Of a stretch of DNA of 48,869 nt, positions 40,117 through 48,517 are shown in pieces. The position numbers were made by a program, and so were the translations under genes. The number at the start of each line of letters is the position of its first letter. The stretch's first letter is position 1. Where the stretch lies: NCBI GenBank assembly GCA_022841885.1, contig JALHQP010000016.1, positions 1 through 48,869 on the forward strand, given 5' to 3'. The notes below the pieces were generated by a model. That model worked only from the letters and a program-made list of their open reading frames with translations. It was not told the origin of the DNA and made no database searches. Source of the stretch: Aquincola sp. GTDB lineage: Bacteria > Pseudomonadota > Gammaproteobacteria > Burkholderiales > Burkholderiaceae_C.

Positions 40117-41406
40117 ATGAACTCCACGACCGGCCTCGTCTCCGTCATCATCGCCGTCTTCAACGGCCGGCGAGAGATCGAAGCAACCCTGCGCTCGGCG
40201 TTCGAGCAGGACTACTCGCCGCTGGAGATCATCGTCGTTGACGGCGGCTCGACCGACGGCACGCAGGAGGTGGTGCTGCTTCACAAGGACCACCTTGCAG
40301 CGTTCGTCAGCGAAAAGGATCGCGGCATCGGTGACGCCTGGAATAAGGGTCTCGCGCAGTGCAACGGCGAGTTCGTGGCACTCCTGAACTGCGGAGACCG
40401 TTGGCCCAGGGATTTTGTGGCGACGCACATGGGCACGTTGCGCACGACCCCGCGCGCGATCCAATACGGCACCACATTCATGACCGAGTCCGGGGAGGTG
40501 GTCGCGAGATCCGATCGCTCATTCGAGCCGGCGCGCTTGTCAGATGGTTTTGGCTTCATCCACACGAGTGTGATGACGAGCAAAGCGGTCTATGACGAGG
40601 TGGGCCCGTTCGACATCGACAAGCGCATTGCCATCGACGCCGAGTGGATGCTCAGGGCGTTACGGCTGGGCATTCCGTTCACACGGGTCGAGGTGCACAA
40701 CTTCATGGCCACCGGCGGCATCAGTTCGACACAGTGGTTCCGGGGGCAGCTCGAATACGTCGACGCGCTCAAGGCGCATGGGTTCGTCGGCGGATCCTGC
40801 TTCGCGCTCAGGCTGCGCAAGCGCGCCCAAGCGCTGTATCTGGCCCTCGGGTTGCCGCGCCTCCGGCGCTTCGCACGCATGCAGACGGCACTGCTGGCGA
40901 TCGCGGTCCTCAATGCCATCAGTCGTACCGTGCCGTTCCACTCGCCGCGACGACTAGCATGGTCGCTGGCCGGCTTCGAGGTGCATCGCACCGCCATCAT
41001 GCACCAGGGTGTGCGATGGATGGCCAGGCGCAGGCTGTCGGTGGGGGAAGGCACGATCATCAACCGCGGCACGCTCATCGACAACCGACATCCCGTGGAG
41101 ATCGGACGCCATGTCTCGATCGCGCACGACTCCCGTATCTACACCACGGGCCACGACTACGATTCACCGGACTTCGCGATCCAGACCCGCCCGGTCCGAA
41201 TCGAGGACTACGCGGTCCTGTTCGCAGGTGCCGTGGTAATGCCTGGCGTCACCATCGGCACCGGCGCCGTGGTTCTGCCATTTGCCGTTGTCACCAAGAA
41301 CGTCGAGCCGATGACCGTGGTAGGCGGCGTGCCTGCGGTCGTCCGCGGACGGCGCACCGGCGAACCTAGCTATCGACTCGACTATGGCTACTGGCTCGCC
41401 ATCTGA
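40117..41406 (+). CDS. GT2 glycosyltransferase fused to a left-handed beta-helix acyltransferase
   Basis: Single ORF of 429 aa with two enzyme parts. Residues 1-235 are a GT-A family 2 transferase: VFNGRREIEATLRS at 14-27, VDGGSTDGT at 41-49, NCGD at 91-94 in the DXD position (NADD is more usual) and Asp174/Glu176 in IDAEWML. Residues 236-300 are a basic helical linker. Residues ~305-410 are hexapeptide repeats (VGEGTIINRG, IGRHVSIAHDS, MPGVTIGTGAVVLPFAVV) with His346 in TGHDYDS, as in WcaF/maltose-type O-acetyltransferases. It probably adds one sugar and acetylates the same or a neighbouring residue. It overlaps the next gene by 23 bases. Confidence 0.9.
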   Translation: MNSTTGLVSVIIAVFNGRREIEATLRSAFEQDYSPLEIIVVDGGSTDGTQEVVLLHKDHLAAFVSEKDRGIGDAWNKGLAQCNGEFVALLNCGDRWPRDFVATHMGTLRTTPRAIQYGTTFMTESGEVVARSDRSFEPARLSDGFGFIHTSVMTSKAVYDEVGPFDIDKRIAIDAEWMLRALRLGIPFTRVEVHNFMATGGISSTQWFRGQLEYVDALKAHGFVGGSCFALRLRKRAQALYLALGLPRLRRFARMQTALLAIAVLNAISRTVPFHSPRRLAWSLAGFEVHRTAIMHQGVRWMARRRLSVGEGTIINRGTLIDNRHPVEIGRHVSIAHDSRIYTTGHDYDSPDFAIQTRPVRIEDYAVLFAGAVVMPGVTIGTGAVVLPFAVVTKNVEPMTVVGGVPAVVRGRRTGEPSYRLDYGYWLAI

Positions 41407-42556
41407 CAGCAACGCCGACGCAGTGTTGTTTCTCTCGCCCTATGTCACCGACGAGGGGTCGGGAGGGGGGTTGGTCGGGCGGATGAATCTGGCCTGCCTG
41501 CTGCAGTTTGCTCCGCAGACGGTTGCGTTCGCGCTCAGCAACAAGCCCTCCAGCGCAGACTACACTTGCATCGGCGCGCCTCCCAGCAAGCTCGCGACCG
41601 CGCTGTGCAACCTGGTGGGGCTGGCGGGCCGCCTGACGCCCTCGGGGCTGTTGCGTTCGATCCGCGAGATCGTGCGTCGGCGCCCCGCTGTGCTGTTCCT
41701 GGATTCGTCGTCCTTGGGGTGGCTGGCGCTGCTTTCGAGAGTGCTCTGCCCGCGCACGCACGTCGTCGTGTTCTTCTACAACATCGAGTTCGACTTCCAG
41801 ATGTCCAGAAGTCGCCATGAAGGGCGGGGGTACTGGCTCAGCGCGCTCACCGAGTACCTCAACGAGCGACTCTCGGTCAGGTACGCACACACGCTCTTGA
41901 TGCTGACGCCGGACGACTCACGGCGAGCGAAGGAGCTCTATGGCCGTGGCGCGGACGAGTTGGCTCCGGTCTCGCTCGCCGAAGACCTGGACGCACAACG
42001 CGGGCAAGCGCAGAGCGAGACTCCTGCTGCCGATGCCGTGCTTTTCGTCGGCTCCAACTTCTTCGCCAATCGGGAGGCGGCCGCCTACCTCGTGGAGCAG
42101 CTGGCCCCGGCTTTGGCGCGACGTGGCGACACGCAGATCTGGATCGCAGGCAATGCGTTCACTCGATCGGATTGGAACGGAGAGTTGCCCGCCAATGTGC
42201 GCGTCCTGGGACGCGTGGAGGACCTGACCGCGTTGTATCGCGAAGCGTGCGCCTTCGTGGCGCCGATCTTTTCCGGTGCCGGCATGAAGGTGAAGGTGGC
42301 CGAGTCGCTGATGCACGGGTGCCCCGTGATTGGGTCGCCGTTCGCACTGAAGGGGTACATCGACGGTGTCAGCAGGCCCCATCTCATGGCGGCCTCGTCG
42401 ATCGAGGATTACCTGCAATCAATCGCCGAATGCCGGTCCAACCAGCCGATCCTCAGGCAAGCCGCAAGACAGGACTTTGCCGACAGGTTCTCGTTCTCAG
42501 CCGCCTCGCGAAGGATGATGCACCTTCTCGAGCGGCGCGTTGCAAGCCGCCCGTAG
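41384..42556 (+). CDS. Family 4 glycosyltransferase
   Basis: GT-B fold enzyme (390 aa). The C-terminal domain shows VLFVGSNFFANREAAAYLVE from about 221 on and FSGAGMKVKVAESLMHGCPVIGS near 303-325; this has the GAGxKxKxxE pattern of GT4 enzymes that hold the nucleotide-sugar phosphate. The N-terminal domain is divergent. It is cytoplasmic and acts on the lipid-linked unit. The start ATG at 41384 lies inside the end of the GT2 fusion gene; a later start is possible since the first ten residues are unconserved. The donor sugar cannot be read from sequence. Confidence 0.87.
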   Translation: MATGSPSDSNADAVLFLSPYVTDEGSGGGLVGRMNLACLLQFAPQTVAFALSNKPSSADYTCIGAPPSKLATALCNLVGLAGRLTPSGLLRSIREIVRRRPAVLFLDSSSLGWLALLSRVLCPRTHVVVFFYNIEFDFQMSRSRHEGRGYWLSALTEYLNERLSVRYAHTLLMLTPDDSRRAKELYGRGADELAPVSLAEDLDAQRGQAQSETPAADAVLFVGSNFFANREAAAYLVEQLAPALARRGDTQIWIAGNAFTRSDWNGELPANVRVLGRVEDLTALYREACAFVAPIFSGAGMKVKVAESLMHGCPVIGSPFALKGYIDGVSRPHLMAASSIEDYLQSIAECRSNQPILRQAARQDFADRFSFSAASRRMMHLLERRVASRP

Positions 42557-42567
42557 GAGAGTCGACC

Positions 42568-43413
42568 GTGATCTGGATTAAGAGCGCCGTGCGCCACATG
42601 GCCAAGAAGGCAGGGTTGCTGGATGCCCCAAAGTCGCACCAGGCGTCGGCGCACTGGGTGCTGTCCCGCTACGTGTCCATGGATTGCAAAACAATCCTTG
42701 AAATCGGCGGCGCGCAGTCCGGCGAGGCGGCACGGCCGTTCCTGGCGGACGGGGCGGCCAGCGTCGTGATCTCGGGGCTCGATCACGTGACCGAGGAGAA
42801 GGCGGTCGACCAGAAGCTGCGTTTCCTGCGCGCGAACGCGCTTTCACTGACCGATGTCTTTGCACCTGAAAGCTTCGACGTCATCTACGGGCTGTCGATC
42901 GTGGAGCACATACCCTCTCCGCAGGTCTTCCTGGACGAAGTCCACAAGGTGCTCAAGCCGGGCGGCGTTGCGTACTTCGAGGGCAATCCGCTCTGGTCAT
43001 CCGCCAAGGGCCATCATCTGTGGGTGGCCACATGGGGCGGCCCGTATCAGCACAGGACCACGGCCAACTACCTGTTCAGCTCCTTTCCTCAGAAGGCATC
43101 CACCAACCCTCTGCCGGACTGGTCTCACCTGCTGATGAGCCAGCAGCAGATGGCGGATCACCTCGGCTCGAAGTCGTTGCCGCAGCGTGACATCGATTGC
43201 ATCATCGACTGGGTTTACCGCTCCGATCAGGTTAATCGCTTGAGCCTGTCCGAGATCGCAAAGGCCTACTCGAACTCCAAGCTGGTTCTGCTCGAGGCCA
43301 ACACGGTGAGGTCGAAGGTTCCACCTGACGTCGAGCTGAGCTTGAGAAAGCACTGCGGAGACGGCATCGACTACGGCACACGCGGCATATCCTATGTGCT
43401 GCGGAAGCAGTAG
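42568..43413 (+). CDS. Class I SAM-dependent methyltransferase
   Basis: Protein of 281 aa. Motif I is ILEIGGAQSGEAARPF around 43-58, and the Methyltransf_11-like region FDVIYGLSIVEHIPSP, LDEVHKVLKPGGVAYFEG is around 98-133. I chose the GTG at 42568, which has GGAGA about 7 bases upstream; upstream in-frame codons lie within the previous gene. In context it probably methylates a sugar or chain terminus. It is the second methyltransferase of the locus, and the acceptor is unknown. Confidence 0.85.
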   Translation: MIWIKSAVRHMAKKAGLLDAPKSHQASAHWVLSRYVSMDCKTILEIGGAQSGEAARPFLADGAASVVISGLDHVTEEKAVDQKLRFLRANALSLTDVFAPESFDVIYGLSIVEHIPSPQVFLDEVHKVLKPGGVAYFEGNPLWSSAKGHHLWVATWGGPYQHRTTANYLFSSFPQKASTNPLPDWSHLLMSQQQMADHLGSKSLPQRDIDCIIDWVYRSDQVNRLSLSEIAKAYSNSKLVLLEANTVRSKVPPDVELSLRKHCGDGIDYGTRGISYVLRKQ

Positions 43414-43425
43414 GCTGGAGCGGCG

Positions 43426-44478
43426 TTGCAAGTCAGCTCGATCAGCCTCGACTGCGTCATCTTCGGACTGCAGCGCTTCGGGGGCATCTCAAACTACTGG
43501 GCAAGGCTTGTAGAGCACATCAGCAGGAGCCCAGCGATCGCGAGCACGCTCGTGCTGCCCAAGCGGATCACGTTCAGCGAGTTCGACGAGCGGTGGACGG
43601 CTCGCATGCCGACGCTTCGGGAAGCACTGGACCCACGCATCTCGCGATACCTGCGGACACCCGTCGTCAGTACGCCCGACGTCTTTCACACCTCCTACTA
43701 CCGCGTGCCGGGTCGCCGCGTTGGCAAGTACGTCGTGTCCGCCTACGACTTCACCTACGAGCGCTACCGCAGCGGCCTGGCGCGCTGGGTGCACTCCACG
43801 CAAAAGACGAGGAGTCTCGAGCGGGCTGACGTCGTGCTGTGCATCTCCGAAGCGACCCGACGCGACATTGCCGAGTTCTGCCCCAGGGTGGATTCGGGCA
43901 AGCTGCATGTCGTGCACTTGGGCGTCGATCGCGACATGTTCTTCCGAGACAAGACGGCCGATTCGCTCGCGGGCGACGGTACCGTGCTGTTCGTGGGGCA
44001 GCGCCGAGGCTACAAGCGCTTCGACCTGGCCGTCGCCGCGGTCCGGCAGTCGCCCCGCTTGTCACTGGGTATCGTCGGTCCCCCGCTGGAGGACGATGAA
44101 CGAGAGGCGCTATGCTGCGCGCTCGGCGAGCGCTGGCAGCATTACGGGTCCGTGACCAGTTCACGCCTGCGCCAGCTGTATTGCTCGGCATTCGCCTTCA
44201 TCTTCCCGTCCGACTACGAGGGATTCGGCCTGCCTGTGCTGGAGGCGATGGCCTGCGGCTGTCCGGTCGTGGCGGCCAACAAGGCCTCGCTGCCCGAGGT
44301 GGGCGGGCCGGCCGCCTTCTATGCGGCCACTCAGTCTGGCGAGGCCTATGCCGCGGCGCTGCAGGCTCTGGAGTCGGCCGAAGCCCGCACGCGCGCCATC
44401 GGTGAGGGACTCGCACGGGCGGACCTGTTTTCTTGGTCGCAGACCATGCGCGACACGTTCGCCATCTATCGCTTATGA
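43426..44478 (+). CDS. Family 4 glycosyltransferase
   Basis: GT-B enzyme of 350 aa. The N-terminal FGGISNYWARL at 18-28 is the donor-loop signature; VLFVGQRRGYKRFDLAVAAV near 187-206 begins the second domain. The EX7E motif lies in PSDYEGFGLPVLEAMACGCPVV near 260-281. It resembles mannosyl- and rhamnosyl-transferases of O-antigen clusters, but specificity is not deducible. The start is a TTG at 43426 preceded by GGAG 5-8 bases upstream. The stop overlaps the next ATG (ATGA). Confidence 0.9.
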   Translation: MQVSSISLDCVIFGLQRFGGISNYWARLVEHISRSPAIASTLVLPKRITFSEFDERWTARMPTLREALDPRISRYLRTPVVSTPDVFHTSYYRVPGRRVGKYVVSAYDFTYERYRSGLARWVHSTQKTRSLERADVVLCISEATRRDIAEFCPRVDSGKLHVVHLGVDRDMFFRDKTADSLAGDGTVLFVGQRRGYKRFDLAVAAVRQSPRLSLGIVGPPLEDDEREALCCALGERWQHYGSVTSSRLRQLYCSAFAFIFPSDYEGFGLPVLEAMACGCPVVAANKASLPEVGGPAAFYAATQSGEAYAAALQALESAEARTRAIGEGLARADLFSWSQTMRDTFAIYRL

Positions 44479-45266
44479 AGGTCAGCGTCGTCACGGTGAG
44501 CTTCAACGCCGCATCGACATTGGCGGACACCCTCGAGTCGGTCGCCCGCCAGAACCACGACCAGACGGAACATTGGCTGATCGACGGCCTCTCGCAAGAT
44601 GCCACGGCGGCGGTGGTGCAGCGCCACGGGCACCACCTGGCCGGCTTCGTCAGCGAACCGGACCTGGGCCTTTACGACGCGATGAACAAGGGCGCAGCGA
44701 TGGCCTCCGGCGACATCCTCGGCTTCCTCAACGCCGACGATTGGTATGCAGGCCCGGAGACGCTAAGCAGCGTGTGCAAGGCCTTCGCCGCAGGTGCCGA
44801 CCTGGTGTACGGTGATCTGGTGTTCAGGGCGTCTCGCGCTCCCTTCGAGATCAAGCGCGTGTGGCGCGACTGCGCGCACGACCCACAGGACTTCTTTCGT
44901 CTCGGCTGGCAGCCGGCCCACCCCTGCACCTTCGTTCGACGCGATCTGTTCCAGGCGATCGGTGGTTTCGATCTGCGCTGGCGCATCGGCGCCGACTACG
45001 CCTGGCTCGCGCGCGCGATGCTGCAAGCCGACCTGCGTCTGCGGCACGTCCCGCAGACGCTCGTCAACATGCGCCTGGGTGGTGCCAGCACGGCCGGGCT
45101 GCGCGCGGTCTGGCAAGCCAATCGCGAGTGCGCGCAGGTGCTACACGAGCTGGGTCGCTGGCCTTGGATGACCATTGCCATGAAGACGGCGCGCAAGGTG
45201 CCGCAGCTATTGACGAACCGCGACACGGTCGGCGCGGACGCGCTGTGGCGACCGTGGGCAGACTAG
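44475..45266 (+). CDS. Family 2 glycosyltransferase
   Basis: GT-A enzyme of 263 aa, the last gene of the polysaccharide operon. Motifs: [20 protein letters not shown] at 3-22, [10 protein letters not shown] at 35-44 (a diverged DGGSTDGT), [14 protein letters not shown] at 60-73 and LNADDWY at 85-91 for the DXD. This pattern is that of colanic-acid/O-antigen GT2 proteins. It ends 28 bases before lysS. With the other three transferases and the initiating enzyme, up to five sugars per repeat can be expected. Confidence 0.9.
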   Translation: MKVSVVTVSFNAASTLADTLESVARQNHDQTEHWLIDGLSQDATAAVVQRHGHHLAGFVSEPDLGLYDAMNKGAAMASGDILGFLNADDWYAGPETLSSVCKAFAAGADLVYGDLVFRASRAPFEIKRVWRDCAHDPQDFFRLGWQPAHPCTFVRRDLFQAIGGFDLRWRIGADYAWLARAMLQADLRLRHVPQTLVNMRLGGASTAGLRAVWQANRECAQVLHELGRWPWMTIAMKTARKVPQLLTNRDTVGADALWRPWAD

Positions 45267-45294
45267 ACTTGCAGAAGATCAAAACGAGTTGCCA

Positions 45295-46806
45295 ATGACC
45301 ACCGCCAACCCGCCCCAACCAGCGGTCCACGCCGACGACAACCAACTGATCGCCGAACGCCGCGAGAAACTGGCCGCGATCCGCGCGCGCGGCGTGGCCT
45401 TCCCGAACGACTTCAAGCCGACGCACCACGCCGCCGACCTGCACCTCAAGCACGGCAGCACGCCCAACGACGAACTCGAGCCGCAAGCCGTGAAGGTGGC
45501 GGTTGCCGGCCGCATGATGTTGAAGCGCGTGATGGGCAAGGCCTGCTTCGCGACGCTGCAGGACGCGTCGGGCCGCATCCAGCTCTACGTGACGCAGGAC
45601 GCGGTGGGCGCTGACACGCTGGCCGACTTCAAGGCCTGGGACCTGGGCGATATCGTGGCCTGCGAGGGCACGCTGTTTCGCACCAAGAGCGGCGAGCTGT
45701 CGGTCAAGGGCACGGCGATCCGTTTGCTGGTGAAGAGCCTGCGCCCGTTGCCGGACAAGTTCCACGGCATGACCGACCAGGAGCAGAAGTACCGCCAGCG
45801 CTACGTCGACCTGATGACCGACGAGCACGCGCGCGCGCGTTTCGTCGCGCGCAGCAAGGCGGTGAGCTCGATCCGCAACTTCATGGTCGAGCACGGCTTT
45901 CTCGAGGTCGAGACGCCGATGCTGCATCCCATCCCCGGCGGCGCGAACGCCAAGCCCTTTGTTACTCACCACAATGCACTGGATCAAGAAATGTTCCTGC
46001 GCATTGCGCCAGAGTTGTACCTGAAGCGGCTGCTGGTCGGCGGCTTCGACCGCGTGTTCGAGATCAACCGCAACTTCCGCAACGAGGGCATCTCGGTCCG
46101 GCACAACCCCGAGTTCACGATGATGGAGTTCTACGCGGCCTACTGGCACCACCGCGACCTGATGGACTTCACCGAGCAGGTGCTGCGCCATGCTGCGCGC
46201 GCGGCCAGCGGCAGCGCGACGCTGTCCTACGGCGGCCGCGAGGTCGACCTCGACAAGCCGTTCGCGCGCCTGTCGGTGCGCGACTCGCTGGTCGAGCTCG
46301 GCGGCTTGACCCCTGCCGAGGCCGATGACGCGGCGTCGCTTCACAGCAAGTTGAAGACGCTCGGCGAAGAACCGCCCGCCCACTGGACCCTGCCCGAGCT
46401 GCAGTTCGGCATGTTCGAGGCCGCGGTCGAGGACAAGCTCTGGCAGCCGACCTTCATCACCGACTACCCGGTCGAGGTGAGCCCGCTGGCGCGCGCGTCC
46501 GACGCCAACCCCAAGGTCACCGAGCGCTTCGAGCTCTTCATCACCGGGCGCGAGATGGCCAATGGCTTCTCGGAGCTCAACGACGCCGAGGACCAGGCCG
46601 CGCGTTTCTCGGCGCAGGCCGCCAACAAGGAGGCCGGCGACGAGGAGGCGATGTACTACGACGCCGACTTCATCCGCGCACTCGAGTACGGCATGCCGCC
46701 GGCCGGCGGCTGCGGCATCGGCATCGACCGCCTGGTGATGCTGCTGACCGACAGCCCGAGCATCCGCGACGTGGTGCTGTTCCCGGCGCTGCGCCGCGAG
46801 GGATAG
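45295..46806 (+). CDS. lysS: Lysyl-tRNA synthetase, class II
   Basis: Charges tRNA-Lys (503 aa, normal length). The N-terminal OB domain contains [18 protein letters not shown] (around 66-83). The class II core contains motif 1, motif 2 ([13 protein letters not shown] and [11 protein letters not shown]) and motif 3 ([15 protein letters not shown]) near the end. I chose the ATG at 45295; a TTG two codons earlier is possible. TAGACT at 45264-45269 overlaps the stop of the previous gene and could be its -10. The gene ends 3 bases before the next. Confidence 0.97.
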   Translation: MTTANPPQPAVHADDNQLIAERREKLAAIRARGVAFPNDFKPTHHAADLHLKHGSTPNDELEPQAVKVAVAGRMMLKRVMGKACFATLQDASGRIQLYVTQDAVGADTLADFKAWDLGDIVACEGTLFRTKSGELSVKGTAIRLLVKSLRPLPDKFHGMTDQEQKYRQRYVDLMTDEHARARFVARSKAVSSIRNFMVEHGFLEVETPMLHPIPGGANAKPFVTHHNALDQEMFLRIAPELYLKRLLVGGFDRVFEINRNFRNEGISVRHNPEFTMMEFYAAYWHHRDLMDFTEQVLRHAARAASGSATLSYGGREVDLDKPFARLSVRDSLVELGGLTPAEADDAASLHSKLKTLGEEPPAHWTLPELQFGMFEAAVEDKLWQPTFITDYPVEVSPLARASDANPKVTERFELFITGREMANGFSELNDAEDQAARFSAQAANKEAGDEEAMYYDADFIRALEYGMPPAGGCGIGIDRLVMLLTDSPSIRDVVLFPALRREG

Positions 46807-46809
46807 GAC

Positions 46810-47358
46810 GTGGGCGCGCGCCTCGATTCGCTGGCTGCGATCGAGGCCGCGCTGTGGCGCGAACTGGCTGCCGCACCGCGCGACCGCACGCACCCCTGGC
46901 GCACGCCGGTGCTGGCCACCACCGACGGTGAGTTCGGCGACGCGCGCACCGTGGTCCTGCGCGGCATCGATGCCGAAGCGCGCACGCTGCTGCTGTACAC
47001 CGACGCGCGTTCGCCCAAGGCGACGCAGATCGCCGCACACCCGCTCGGCACCCTGGTGCTGTGGTCGCCCGCCTTGAGCTGGCAGTTGCGCCTGCGCGTG
47101 CGGCTCGAACTGCAGGCCGACGGCCTTGCCGCGTCGTCGCACTGGGCCAAGCTGAAGCTCGCGCCCGGGGCGCAGGACTACCTGTCCGCCCTGCCACCCG
47201 GCAGCGCGCTGGACAGCGCGATCGGTGCGCGCGGCGAGCGCGCGCACTTCGCGCTCGTCGAGGCGGCGGTGCAGTCGGTCGACTGGCTCGAGCTGCACGC
47301 CGAGGGCCACCGACGCGCGCGCTTCGACGCCGCCGGCGCACGCTGGTTGCAACCGTAA
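46810..47358 (+). CDS. Pyridoxamine 5'-phosphate oxidase-like FMN-binding protein
   Basis: Protein of 182 aa with the split-barrel flavin-binding pattern: RTHPWRTPVLATTDGEFGDARTVVLR in two parts around 25-50, LLLYTDARSPKATQIA at 60-75 and WQLRLRVRLELQADG, followed by HWAKLKLAPGAQDYL. It resembles the Alr4036-type branch of PNPOx-like proteins rather than true PdxH. It starts with GTG three bases after lysS, so it is co-transcribed with it. Substrate unknown. Confidence 0.82.
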   Translation: MGARLDSLAAIEAALWRELAAAPRDRTHPWRTPVLATTDGEFGDARTVVLRGIDAEARTLLLYTDARSPKATQIAAHPLGTLVLWSPALSWQLRLRVRLELQADGLAASSHWAKLKLAPGAQDYLSALPPGSALDSAIGARGERAHFALVEAAVQSVDWLELHAEGHRRARFDAAGARWLQP

Positions 47359-47443
47359 CGCCGCCGAGCGTCGTTAAACAAGTCGCGGCACGATTGCGCG
47401 ACGCTGTCGGCGCCCACCCCAGTCTCGTGCGTTGTGAGCCGAA

Positions 47444-47459
47444 GATGCAGTTCTGCATC
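47444..47459. promoter_or_regulatory. Short perfect dyad before the 91-residue gene
   Basis: GATGCAG TT CTGCATC is a 7-bp inverted repeat with a 2-base centre, 14 bases before the ATG at 47473. The centre is too short for a good hairpin loop, so an operator-like site is as likely as an RNA stem. The rest of the 114-base gap shows nothing supportable. Confidence 0.3.
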
Positions 47460-47472
47460 GCCAACGCATGCC

Positions 47473-47748
47473 ATGAACGACTGGACCCACCACCCGATCT
47501 ACACGCGCCTGACGGCGCCCACGCACCCCTTCGCGCGCCACGCGCTGCTGCACGACATGGAAGTCGGCCTCGCGCGCCTGGGGCGCTGCCCCGGCCTCGC
47601 GGCGCGGGTGCACCACTTCGTCGAGCGCGGCGTGCCCTATTTCGCGCCGACGGACACGCACTACCAGGAATGGGCGGCCAAAGCCGCCGCGCTGTGGGAC
47701 GAGTTGCACGAGCGCAACCCGTCGGCGGCGGAACCCTCGCTGGTCTGA
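47473..47748 (+). CDS. Small protein of unknown function
   Basis: ORF of 91 aa rich in His, Ala, Trp and Arg (HHPIYTRLTAPTHPFARH near the N-terminus, HYQEWAAKAAALWDELHERN near the C-terminus), with no signal peptide or membrane helix. It is probably a short helical cytoplasmic protein. The ATG lies 114 bases after the oxidase-like gene and 14 bases after a dyad at 47444-47459. Codon use fits the neighbours, which supports a real gene. I do not recognise the family. Confidence 0.6.
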   Translation: MNDWTHHPIYTRLTAPTHPFARHALLHDMEVGLARLGRCPGLAARVHHFVERGVPYFAPTDTHYQEWAAKAAALWDELHERNPSAAEPSLV

Positions 47749-47772
47749 CCGCGAAAGGCCCCGGCGGGCCGA

Positions 47773-48504
47773 TCAGCCCTTCGGCGGGCGCGCCTCGACC
47801 AGGCGCTTCTCCAGGTCGGCCGCCGACATCGCGCCCGGCACCCGCACGCCGTCCTCGAACACCAGCGCCGGCGTGCCGTTGATGCGGTGCTTGCGGCCGA
47901 AGGCCACGTTGCGCTCGATCGCGCCCGTGTTGCACTCGCCCATCGCCCGCGGCGGCGCGGCGCCGTCGATCATCCACTTGCGCCAGTTCGCCATCGCGTC
48001 CTTGGTACACCAGATGGCGCGCGACTTGGCGTCCGAGTCCGCGCCCAGCACCGGGTAGATGAAGGTGTAGATCGTCACGTCCTTCAGCGCCGCCAGGTCG
48101 CGCTCGAGGCGCTTGCAGTAGCCACAGTTCGGGTCGCCGAACACCGCGAGCTTGCGCGCGCCGCTGCCCTGCTTGATGACCATCGCGTCCTTCAACGGCA
48201 GGTCCGCGAACTTGATCGCGGTCAGCTTGGCGATCCGCTGCTGCGTCAGGTTCGTGCGGTTGCGGGCGTCGATGATCGAACCGCCCTCGATCAGGTAGCT
48301 GCCTTCGGCGTCGGTGTAGAGCAGGTCGGCACCGATGCGCACTTCCCACACGCCGGGCATCGGCGTCTTGCTCACCTCGTCGATCTTCGGGAAGTCGGGC
48401 AGGTGCTGCGCGATGTTCCTGCGGATCACGGCCTCGTCGGCCAGCGCGCTGGCCATCAGCAGGGTTGCGGCGAGCAGTGCGCCGGCGAGTCGGGTGGGCT
48501 TCAT
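47773..48504 (-). CDS. dsbC: Thiol:disulfide interchange protein DsbC
   Basis: Periplasmic disulfide isomerase (243 aa). The signal peptide ends after ALA at about 22. An N-terminal dimerisation domain (to about 85) is joined by a helix to a thioredoxin-fold domain with the active site CGYC at 127-130, a second Cys pair at 166 and 191 and the cis-Pro at 212 in NGTPALVF. This is the DsbC/DsbG type, and CGYC favours DsbC. It starts 13 bases after the UbiH-like gene and converges on the 91-residue gene with a 24-base gap. Confidence 0.95.
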   Translation of the reverse strand: MKPTRLAGALLAATLLMASALADEAVIRRNIAQHLPDFPKIDEVSKTPMPGVWEVRIGADLLYTDAEGSYLIEGGSIIDARNRTNLTQQRIAKLTAIKFADLPLKDAMVIKQGSGARKLAVFGDPNCGYCKRLERDLAALKDVTIYTFIYPVLGADSDAKSRAIWCTKDAMANWRKWMIDGAAPPRAMGECNTGAIERNVAFGRKHRINGTPALVFEDGVRVPGAMSAADLEKRLVEARPPKG

Positions 48505-48517
48505 CGTGAGGGCTTTC

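Noticed and set aside
36868..45266. Genomic island ended by a tRNA, integrase or direct repeats
   Set aside because: No integrase, tRNA or flanking repeats seen; transfer, if any, was probably by homologous exchange.
45064..47352. Minus-strand open frame of 762 codons opposite lysS and its neighbours
   Set aside because: Shadow of GC-rich coding DNA: low-complexity Arg/Gln/Val/Ala composition, no motifs, and it lies opposite clear lysS.
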